Part shown: positions 35,163 through 42,429 of the stretch, in pieces
How the letters are laid out: the number at the start of each line of letters is the position of its first letter
Position numbering within the stretch: position 1 is the stretch's first letter
From: Vulgatibacter incomptus
Lineage (GTDB): Bacteria > Myxococcota > Myxococcia > Myxococcales > Vulgatibacteraceae
NCBI RefSeq assembly: GCF_001263175.1
Contig: NZ_CP012332.1
Span: 1,981,501-2,045,500, forward strand
Reading direction: 5' to 3'
Length of the DNA: 64,000 bases
Position numbers and translations under genes: made by a program
The notes under the pieces: generated by a model
Seen by the model: only the letters and a program-made list of their open reading frames with translations
What the model was told of the DNA's origin: nothing
The model's database searches: none

Positions 35163-36055
35163 AGGTCCTGGTCGCCGCTGCGGCCGGCCTCGCCCTCGCC
35201 GGCATCGTCGTCCCGATGCCGGTGAAGGCCTGCGCGGTCTGCAGCTGCGGCGATCCCACCCTCACCACCATGGGGGCGGAGCAGCCCTTCGGTGGGCGCC
35301 TGCGGGTCTCCCTCGAGGCCCGCCATCGAACCGACTCCATCGGCGAGCCCGGCGTGAACGAGCTGGCGCTGACCGAGGATCGCCTCGAGGCGCGCCTCGC
35401 CTGGGCGCCCCACGAGAGCGTCTTCCTGCTGCTCACGGTGCCCTGGCTCACACGCTCCATCGACTACGTCAACCTCGCCCACCGCAACCAGGCGGGGATC
35501 GGCGACCTCGAGCTCCACGCCCGCGTCTTTCTTTTCCAAGATCGGGAGTACGCGCCGCGGCACCTGGTGTCTGCGCTCACCGGCGTCCGCCTCCCCACCT
35601 CGCCCTTCCAGCGGGACGGCAGCGGGCGCAGCCTCCCGCTGGAGCTGCAGTCGGGAACCGGCTCCTTCGATCCCAGCCTGGGCCTCGCCTACACCTGGTT
35701 CGATTTCCCCTGGTCGGTGTACGCCAGCGCCCGAGGCACCGTTCCCACCAGCGGCTTCGAATCCACGCGGGCGAGCCGCTCCCTGGGCCTCACGCTGGCC
35801 GGACAACACCAGCTCTTCGACTCCCTGGGAGTCCGGGCCGGCGTCGACGCCCGCGTCGACGGAACCTCCCTCGAGGAGACCGGGCCCTCCCCCGACTCCG
35901 GCGGCTGGATCGCCTTCGGGTCCGTGGAGCTGCTATGGAGTCCGGTGACGGATCTCGTCTTCTTCGGCTCGGCGCGCCTTCCGGCATGGAACGCGCTCAG
36001 CGGACACCACACGGAGGGTCCGATCTTCGGTGCGGGCGTCGCCTACGATCTCTGA
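35159..36055 (+). CDS. Predicted outer-membrane protein with an N-terminal CxxCxC motif
   Basis: 298 residues. A signal peptide (MKVLVAAAAGLALAGIVV) is followed at once by KACAVCSCGDPTLTTMG, a CxxCxC cluster. The rest alternates polar and hydrophobic strands ending in a C-terminal aromatic/hydrophobic strand (GAGVAYDL), typical of an outer-membrane barrel. It is coupled to the preceding lipoprotein gene (ATGA) and overlaps the RegB-like gene by 26 bases. It may move or bind metal; this is inferred from motif and context. Confidence 0.8.
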   Translation: MKVLVAAAAGLALAGIVVPMPVKACAVCSCGDPTLTTMGAEQPFGGRLRVSLEARHRTDSIGEPGVNELALTEDRLEARLAWAPHESVFLLLTVPWLTRSIDYVNLAHRNQAGIGDLELHARVFLFQDREYAPRHLVSALTGVRLPTSPFQRDGSGRSLPLELQSGTGSFDPSLGLAYTWFDFPWSVYASARGTVPTSGFESTRASRSLGLTLAGQHQLFDSLGVRAGVDARVDGTSLEETGPSPDSGGWIAFGSVELLWSPVTDLVFFGSARLPAWNALSGHHTEGPIFGAGVAYDL

Positions 36056-37400
36056 GCTCCAGCCGCCTCCAGCCGCGGCAGCAGGCTCGTCCGGCGAGTC
36101 GGGCGTGCCGGCGGTCTCGAGGCGGGAGCCTCCCTCGGCCCCTGCCCTCGGCCTCGCGTGGCTCCTTCGCCTTCGCTGGGGCGCAGGCGCGTGTCAGCTC
36201 GCCGTCCTGGCCGCGGGCTCCTTCTTCTTCGGAAGGCCCGACGCCCTCCCCTGGCTCGCGGCGCTCATCGGCCTGACCTTCGCCACCAACGCGGGGCTCT
36301 CGCTCTGGCATCGGCGCGCGCACAGCGGTTCGCGGGCGATCGTCGCCGGCGTACTCCTCCTCGACACCCTCCTCCTCACCGGGCTGCTCCAGCTCTCGGG
36401 AGGAGCCGCCAACCCCTTCTCCGTCTTCTACCTCGTGCACGTGGCCCTCGCGGCCGTCCTCCTCGACACCCGCGGTGCGCTCCTCCTCTCGCTCGCGACC
36501 AGCTCGAGTTTCGCCAGCCTCTTCCTCTTCCCGGGGCCCCACGATCCACACGCGCACCATGGCGCGGACTTCTCCGTGCACCTTCACGGAATGTGGATCT
36601 CCTACACACTCGCCGCGTGCTTCGTCGGCTACTTCGTCGCCCGGATGGCCCGCGCCCTCGAGCGGCGGGAGCGCGAGCTCGAGGCTCTGCAGCGCCAGGC
36701 CGCCCGGGCCGAGAGGCTCGCATCGCTCAGCACCCTTGCCGCGGGCGCCGCCCACGAGCTCGGCACGCCCCTCGGAACCATCGCCATCGTGGCCGGAGAG
36801 CTAGAACGGGCCTGTGGCCGCCCCCTCGACGCCGCGGCGATCCGGGAGGACGCGACGCTCCTGCGCAGCGAGGCCGAGCGCTGCAGGCGGATCCTCGATC
36901 GCATGGCGGCCGACGCCGGGAGCAGCCGAGGCGAGAGGCCCCGTCCGATCGAAGCCGGCGCGATCCTGGAGCGACTCGCGGCGGACCTCGGCCGCGACGT
37001 CGCAGCTTCCGTGCGGATCCACGAGCCCTCCGGAAAGGTCTCCGTAGTCGCTCCGCCTCACGCCCTGGTCCAGGCGCTGGCCAACCTCGTCCGAAATGGC
37101 CTCGACGCCGCCGCCGAAGCGGGCACCGGCTCCGTCGCCGATGCCGTCTCGGTCCGCGTCGAAGAAGCCGATGGACTCGTGCTCTTCCGGGTCGCCGATC
37201 GGGGCCGCGGGATCGCCGCCGAGCACGTCTCACGCCTGGGAGAACCCTTCTTCACCACGAAGGCACCTGGCGCCGGCATGGGCCTCGGCCTCTTCCTCGT
37301 GCAGGACCTCGCCGATCGCTGCGGCGGCTCGCTCGAGATCGAGAGCCGCCCCGGCGAGGGCGCGACCTTCGTCCTCGGCTTCCCCGGAGGGCCGGCATGA
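36030..37400 (+). CDS. RegB/PrrB-type redox sensor histidine kinase
   Basis: 456 residues from GTG 36030 (start uncertain). Six membrane segments lie between about 45 and 205. The RegB quinone-site heptapeptide GGXXNPF is present as GGAANPF (124-130). The phospho-acceptor is in AHELGTPL (His242), and a Cys in the following helix (AERCRRIL, Cys286) corresponds, as I recall, to the redox cysteine of RegB. The ATPase boxes are NLVRNGLDAA, DRGRGI and GMGLGLFL. The last periplasmic-side loop is His-rich (six His in 171-186). It is coupled to the RegA gene. Confidence 0.9.
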   Translation: MRASPTISELQPPPAAAAGSSGESGVPAVSRREPPSAPALGLAWLLRLRWGAGACQLAVLAAGSFFFGRPDALPWLAALIGLTFATNAGLSLWHRRAHSGSRAIVAGVLLLDTLLLTGLLQLSGGAANPFSVFYLVHVALAAVLLDTRGALLLSLATSSSFASLFLFPGPHDPHAHHGADFSVHLHGMWISYTLAACFVGYFVARMARALERRERELEALQRQAARAERLASLSTLAAGAAHELGTPLGTIAIVAGELERACGRPLDAAAIREDATLLRSEAERCRRILDRMAADAGSSRGERPRPIEAGAILERLAADLGRDVAASVRIHEPSGKVSVVAPPHALVQALANLVRNGLDAAAEAGTGSVADAVSVRVEEADGLVLFRVADRGRGIAAEHVSRLGEPFFTTKAPGAGMGLGLFLVQDLADRCGGSLEIESRPGEGATFVLGFPGGPA

Positions 37401-37924
37401 AGACCAGCGTCCTCGTGGTCGACGACGACGAGATCTTCCGCAACCGCCTCGCTCGCGCCCTCACGGAGCGCGGCCTCGAGGTCCGGACCGCCGGCGACGG
37501 CGAGGAGGCGCTCCGCCTCGCGCGGGAGGAGAGCCCGGAGCAGGCCATCGTCGACCTGCGCATGCCCGGCATCTCGGGCCTCGACGTGGTTCGCGGCCTC
37601 CACGAAATCGATCCCTCCACCCGGATCCTCGTCCTCACGGGCTACGGGAGCATCGCCACCGCCGTCGCGGCCGTCCGCCTCGGTGCGGTCGACTACCTCG
37701 CCAAGCCCGCCGACGTGGAGCAGATCCGAGCGGCCCTCGACGGCATCCAGGCGGACGACGCCGCACCTCCCGGCGACATCCCCAGCCTCGCCCGTGTCGA
37801 GTGGGAACACATCCAGCGCGTGCTCCACGACTGCGGCGGTAACGTCTCCCACGCAGCGAAGGCGCTCGGCATCCACCGCCGCTCCCTCCAGCGCAAGCTC
37901 GCCAAGAACCCCGTCCTCCGCTGA
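37397..37924 (+). CDS. RegA/PrrA/ActR-type response regulator
   Basis: 175 residues. The receiver domain (Asp53 in AIVDLRMPGISGLDVVRGL) carries the family segment LTGYGSIATAVAAVRLGAVDYLAKP. A short Pro-rich linker leads to the very conserved Fis-type HTH WEHIQRVLHDCGGNVSHAAK and RRSLQRKL. Its length and HTH are those of RegA. The ATG overlaps the sensor stop (ATGA). It probably controls this operon and other redox genes. The target promoters are not identified. Confidence 0.93.
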   Translation: MKTSVLVVDDDEIFRNRLARALTERGLEVRTAGDGEEALRLAREESPEQAIVDLRMPGISGLDVVRGLHEIDPSTRILVLTGYGSIATAVAAVRLGAVDYLAKPADVEQIRAALDGIQADDAAPPGDIPSLARVEWEHIQRVLHDCGGNVSHAAKALGIHRRSLQRKLAKNPVLR

Positions 37925-37987
37925 TCGACGGCCCTCGTAGGGCCAGCGAGCCTGCGGATTCCTTGAAATGGGAGAAGACGCCGAGGG

Positions 37988-38554
37988 CTAATTGATCGGG
38001 AGGCCGGTGATCCGCGCGATCGCGGCGGCCGCGAGCTCGGACTCCGCCGCAGGCCTGGCCCCGAAGCGGATCAGGCCCTCCTCATGGACGAGCACGATCT
38101 CGGCGAGGCCGCCTCGGCGCGTGAGCTTCAGCGAGCGGAGGCGGTCGAACGCGACCTCGGCGCCCTGAGGGAGGAAGATCCGCTGCTCGGCGGCGTCGAC
38201 GGCGATCCGGCCCTTCGCTAGGCCCATGCGGACGATGTGGAGCGCGCAGATCACCGCGAAGTCCCCGGTGGCCGCGATCCCCCAGGCCAGCGGCTCGAAC
38301 TTCGGCTCACGCAGGAGGATCGCCACGGTGAACCCGACGATCGCCAGGCTGGTCACGACGAACGCGGCGAGCAGACGCCAGCGGTCCGCGGGCCGGAAGA
38401 CCACGCGGAAGCCGTCGTCCGCATCGAAGACGTAGCGGCCTCCCTGGACGAGGGGCTCGTCGACGGAGCCGGGCTCAACGACGCTGGTGCGCTCCCGAGG
38501 CCGCTCCTGCCGGCTCGGCGAGCCGGCAGCCGATGACGATCGCCCGCCGCCCAA
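37988..38554 (-). CDS. Small membrane protein of unknown function
   Basis: 188 residues if the TTG at 38554 is used; the N-terminal 30 residues are low-complexity, so a later GTG (for example at VEPGSVDEP) is possible. Two hydrophobic segments (LLAAFVVTSLAIVGFTVAIL and ITFAVICALHIV-like GDFAVICALHIVRMG) are followed by a soluble beta-rich region (FLPQGAEVAFDRLRSLKLTR). This resembles small PH-like membrane proteins, but I cannot name it. It lies directly after the large oxidoreductase gene and may be cotranscribed. Confidence 0.65.
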   Translation of the reverse strand: MGGGRSSSAAGSPSRQERPRERTSVVEPGSVDEPLVQGGRYVFDADDGFRVVFRPADRWRLLAAFVVTSLAIVGFTVAILLREPKFEPLAWGIAATGDFAVICALHIVRMGLAKGRIAVDAAEQRIFLPQGAEVAFDRLRSLKLTRRGGLAEIVLVHEEGLIRFGARPAAESELAAAAIARITGLPIN

Positions 38555-38558
38555 GGCG

Positions 38559-41500
38559 CTAGATCCGCTCGAGGCGCGAGAGCTTCAGGCACCGATCGAG
38601 CCAGAGGTTGGCGATCTTCTCCTGCACGCCGTTCGCGCGGAGACGCGACGCCAGGAACGGGAAGTCGACCTCGTCGAGCTTCTGATCCTGGTTCATGCAG
38701 GTGAAGACGATCCGCTCCTTGCCGTCCGGCCCTACCTGGCGCTGGAGGCACTGGGCGCAGATCTCCTTCATCATGCACTGCATCGGCGAGTTGATGGAGC
38801 CGATGGCCTCGTGGGTCTCCTTGAGGTATGGCGCGAGCGCGCCCTTCCGCAGGGCCTTCACGGCGGCCATCATCCGGTCGGAGCCGATGGCGATGATCCG
38901 ATCGATGTCGGTCATGGGCACCAGCGACTCGCCGAGCTCGCCGCGGGTGTAGGCCATCATCGCCTCGCAGATGTTGCCGACGAAGGACCGATCCTGCGGC
39001 CGGCGCGGCGCGATCGCGGGCTCGCGATCGGTGGCCCAGATCACCTGGTCGGTGGCGGCCTCGATCTCGTCCTGCTTGAAGACGTCGTCCGGGTTCCGGT
39101 AGCCGGCGAAGTAGAGCACCCGGTTGCCGTTCTCCTTGAGCGCCTTGGCGATGGAGAAGAGCACTGCGTTGCCGAGGCCGCCGCCGGCCAGGAGCACGCT
39201 CTCGCCGGAGGGGATCTCGGTGGGGGCGCCGGTGGGTCCCATGCAGACCACCTCTTCGCCCGGGCGGAGCGCGGCCACGAGGCGCGAGGAACCGCCCATC
39301 TCGAGGACGATCAAAGACAGGAGGCCCTTCTCCTTGTCGACCCACGCGCCCGTGAGGGCGAGGCCCTCGGTGAGGAGCCGGGTCCCGTCGACGACGGGCG
39401 CGCGGCTCTCGAAGGCCTGGAGCCGGTAGAACTGGCCGGGGTTGAAGTGCTCGGCGGCGAGGGGCGCCTTCACCACCACCTCGACGATGGTCGGCGTGAG
39501 CCGGCGCACCTCGACGACCTTCGCGCGCAGCGCCTCGTCGAGGCGCGAGCGGAAGCTCTCCCAGGCGTGATCCCGCAGCGGCTGGTCCTCGGCCCGAAGG
39601 CCCGCGACCTCGTCCTCGAAGAGGCCGGCCACGAAGACGTGCCCGTCCTTGGCGGAGGCCATCGCCTTCACCACCGAACCCGCGTACTGGGGGTGGTTGT
39701 CGCCGTAGAACGACACGCAGCGTGTCTTGTCCGGAGACAGGTACGAGGTGAAGAAGCCGGCGTCCTGCGAGAGGTCCCGGTGGGCCTCCGCCTCTGCGAG
39801 CTCGATGGTGCCGTCGGCGAGCCGTTTCGCGCTGTAGCCCTGGAAGTACTGGCCCCAGCGATCGAGGCGGAACGAGCCTTCGTATTCCCGCTCGTAGGTG
39901 ACGTTGGGCGAGGTGCCCGCCGCGACGCAGACGGTCCGGGCGGGGAGCTCGACGAGCTCACCGGAGGCGAGCCACTTGCCGTCGACGAGCTTCTGCCTCT
40001 CGAAGATCACGGAGCGGACCGCGCCCTGGTCGTCGGAGACGGCCTCCTTCGGGTCCATGTACTCGACGAAGTGGATGCCTTCCTCGAGGCCCTTCTCCAC
40101 CTCCTCGTGGTTGAGGCGGTAGGCGGGGGCGTCCTGCATGCGCTTGCGGTAGACGAGGCTGACCCCGCCCCATTGCTGCACCAGGCCCGCGAAGTTGGGC
40201 TCCTCGCCGGCGGCCCGCGCCCGCACCCTCTCGGCCCGTACGGCGCGGCCGTGCTCGAGGAACTCGGCGAGGACCTCCCGCTCCTCCGCGTCGAAGACCT
40301 TCTCGGCGAGGACGCCGAGCTCGGCCTGGAGCTTCTCCCAGCGGTCGAGGGTCTTCTCCACCTGGATCGGGTAGTAGGCCGCAAGCTCGGTGGCGGTGTC
40401 GACGCCGGTGAGGCCGCCGCCGATCACGAGCGCCGGCAGGCGCACCTGCAGCGACGCCATGGAGTCGCGCTTGAAGGCGCCGGAGAGCTGGAGCGCCATG
40501 AGGAAATCGGACGCCTGGCGGATACCGCGCAGGAGGCCGTTCTTCATCCGCACCAGCGTCGGACGCCCGGCGCCCGCCGCGATCGCCACGTGGTCGAAGC
40601 CGTAACCCCAGGCGTCGTCCAGCGTGAGCGTGCCGCCGAAGCGCACGCCGCCGTAGGCCGCGAAGCCCCTGCGACGGGCGAGGTTCAGGTAGAGCGCCGT
40701 GAGGAAGTTCTTGTCCCAGCGGACGGTGATTCCGTACTCGGACACACCGCCGAAGCCGTTCACGACGCGCTGGTCGAGCTCGTCGCGGAGCTCCTCGAAG
40801 TCGCGGATCGGCGCGTCCAGGAAGCGCTCGGGGAGCGGTTCGACCTTGAGCCCCTCCACCGCCACCACGCCGAAGCCCTCGTTGAGGAGGTGATGCGCCA
40901 GCGTGTAGCCGGCGGGGCCAAGGCCCACCACCAGCACCTTCTTGCCGTTGTGCGGCAGCGCATACGGACGGCGCAGATTCACCGGATTCCAGCGGGTGAG
41001 CAGCGACCAGATCTCGTAGCCCCAGGGCATCGAGAGCACGTCCCGCAGGTTCGAGGTCTCGACCAGCGGGATGTTCACCGGCTCCTGCGTCTGGAAGATG
41101 CAGCCCTTCATGCAGTCGTTGCAGATCCGGTGGCCGGTGCCCGGCGACATCGGATTGTTGATCGACACCATCGCCAGGGCCGCGATGGAGTCGCCCCGCG
41201 CCTTGAGGACGTGCCCCTCGGAGATGTGCTCCTCGAGCGGGCAGCCGTGCAGGTCGATGGCGAGGGAGTTCTTCTTGAAGCCGCCGGCCTTGTCGTGGAA
41301 GCCCTTGGAGCAGGAGTCCTTCCCGCGCTCGTGGCAGAGCAGGCAGTAGTCGACCTCGGAGCGGACCTGCCTCGAGGTGGCGCCGCCGTCCGTGAGGCGG
41401 AAGCCGTCCCGGCGCCGCAGCTCGTGGGAGGCGGACACCTCCGGGATCAGCGGGAGCGGGCGCTTCACGTGCACCAGCTCCTCGTAGGTGGTCTTCTTGG

Positions 41501-42278
41501 GCAGCTTGTAGCTGGACCAGCCGCGGATCTGCTCCTTCCCCTCGGGGTGGAGCGAGCGCGCGAAGCACCAGCGATCCAGGAGGGTCAGCGCGTTGCGGAC
41601 GAGCTGGCCGTCGCCCTCGATGCCGTCCACGTCGGCGCCGCCCTCGACGAGACCGCCCAGGAGCCCGCTCGCCTTCGCCGCTTCACGCAGCGCGGCGCAC
41701 CGTTCGGCGAAGGCCGCCGGGAGCTGATCCGCCGTGGGAGCCGGCCGCCGGTCGTAGAGCTTCTGCAGGTCGAGGAGCTCGCAGATCGGGAGCGAGAGCG
41801 CGCGCTCGGCGTCCTGCGCCTCGCCGATGCCCGGCGCCAGGAAGCCGAGGAGCGCCGCCGCGGCAGCGTCGAGGGCGGGAAATTCCGCCGCCTCGGGCCG
41901 GTCGGGGGCGCCGCGTCGGAAGACGCGCTTCACCATGAACTCGTTCTTGAAGCGGAAGACCGGGCCTTCGGCGCCCGCCGCCTCGCGCTGCTCACGCCGC
42001 TGGTCTTCGACGCCGAAGAGCCGGGCCACGAAGGAGCCCACGTGCTCTGCGACCTCGATCAGGAGATCCGAGGCGCCGGGCGCCTGATCGCCGTTGGCCG
42101 AGAGCCGGATGGCGTCGAAGCGGGCCGCGAGCTCGGGCGCGTTGTGGACGAGCAGGGCGAGGAAGGCGCGGTGGAGCCGCGCGAGTCCCGCAGGCTCGTG
42201 GAGGTCGGAGTATGCAAAGCCCGGAATGCCCAGCGTGGGGATCCGGGAGTCGTCACGTCGAGCAACCGGGGATGTCAT
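38559..42278 (-). CDS. Large FAD/NAD(P) oxidoreductase: NfnB/GltD-like plus NfnA/FNR-like fusion
   Basis: 1,239 residues from ATG 42278. The first 300 residues are unrecognised. A cysteine-rich region follows (Cys312, 315, 323, 346, 386, 389, 393; CLLCHERGKDSC and CNDCMKGC), as in the Fe-S domain before GltD/NfnB flavoproteins. Then come the FAD motif VLVVGLGPAGYTLA (449-461) and a second Rossmann site LVIGGGLTGVDTATE. The last third is an FNR/PyrK-like module (FNPGQFYRLQ, VLLAGGGLGNAVLF) with a Cys set (MQCMMKEICAQC). It probably passes electrons between NAD(P)H and ferredoxin or another carrier. The exact reaction is unknown. Confidence 0.85.
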   Translation of the reverse strand: MTSPVARRDDSRIPTLGIPGFAYSDLHEPAGLARLHRAFLALLVHNAPELAARFDAIRLSANGDQAPGASDLLIEVAEHVGSFVARLFGVEDQRREQREAAGAEGPVFRFKNEFMVKRVFRRGAPDRPEAAEFPALDAAAAALLGFLAPGIGEAQDAERALSLPICELLDLQKLYDRRPAPTADQLPAAFAERCAALREAAKASGLLGGLVEGGADVDGIEGDGQLVRNALTLLDRWCFARSLHPEGKEQIRGWSSYKLPKKTTYEELVHVKRPLPLIPEVSASHELRRRDGFRLTDGGATSRQVRSEVDYCLLCHERGKDSCSKGFHDKAGGFKKNSLAIDLHGCPLEEHISEGHVLKARGDSIAALAMVSINNPMSPGTGHRICNDCMKGCIFQTQEPVNIPLVETSNLRDVLSMPWGYEIWSLLTRWNPVNLRRPYALPHNGKKVLVVGLGPAGYTLAHHLLNEGFGVVAVEGLKVEPLPERFLDAPIRDFEELRDELDQRVVNGFGGVSEYGITVRWDKNFLTALYLNLARRRGFAAYGGVRFGGTLTLDDAWGYGFDHVAIAAGAGRPTLVRMKNGLLRGIRQASDFLMALQLSGAFKRDSMASLQVRLPALVIGGGLTGVDTATELAAYYPIQVEKTLDRWEKLQAELGVLAEKVFDAEEREVLAEFLEHGRAVRAERVRARAAGEEPNFAGLVQQWGGVSLVYRKRMQDAPAYRLNHEEVEKGLEEGIHFVEYMDPKEAVSDDQGAVRSVIFERQKLVDGKWLASGELVELPARTVCVAAGTSPNVTYEREYEGSFRLDRWGQYFQGYSAKRLADGTIELAEAEAHRDLSQDAGFFTSYLSPDKTRCVSFYGDNHPQYAGSVVKAMASAKDGHVFVAGLFEDEVAGLRAEDQPLRDHAWESFRSRLDEALRAKVVEVRRLTPTIVEVVVKAPLAAEHFNPGQFYRLQAFESRAPVVDGTRLLTEGLALTGAWVDKEKGLLSLIVLEMGGSSRLVAALRPGEEVVCMGPTGAPTEIPSGESVLLAGGGLGNAVLFSIAKALKENGNRVLYFAGYRNPDDVFKQDEIEAATDQVIWATDREPAIAPRRPQDRSFVGNICEAMMAYTRGELGESLVPMTDIDRIIAIGSDRMMAAVKALRKGALAPYLKETHEAIGSINSPMQCMMKEICAQCLQRQVGPDGKERIVFTCMNQDQKLDEVDFPFLASRLRANGVQEKIANLWLDRCLKLSRLERI

Positions 42279-42367
42279 CGAATCTCTTGGTCCGGGCGAA
42301 AAAAAGCGCCTCACGCCGGCAGGGAAATCGGCCCAAAGGGCTGCGAAATTCCCCGCCGCGTCGGCGG

Positions 42368-42396
42368 CCTATATAACGGCCGGCACTCGAGGGCAA
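42368..42396 (-). promoter_or_regulatory. Candidate promoter of the oxidoreductase gene
   Basis: On the minus strand TTGCCC (42391-42396) and TATAGG (42368-42373) are 17 bases apart, within an AT-richer patch (TTATATAGG). The -35 box is the loop of the dyad at 42378-42410, so the dyad could be an operator as well as a terminator. Confidence 0.4.
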
Positions 42397-42410
42397 TCGA
42401 GATGCCGGCC
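42378..42410. terminator. Long dyad at the end of the glt operon
   Basis: GGCCGGCA CTCGA and TCGAG A TGCCGGCC form a 13-bp stem with one bulged base around GGGCAA, 20 bases past the gltG stop. No T run follows. It may end glt transcription, act as an operator for the next gene, or both. Confidence 0.45.
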
Positions 42411-42429
42411 GCTCGTCACCCTGCTTCGA

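Noticed and set aside
37930-37944. GGCCCT-CGT-AGGGCC hairpin after the RegA gene as a terminator
   Set aside because: Short 6-bp stem without a T tract; such stems are frequent by chance in this composition, so it was not listed.
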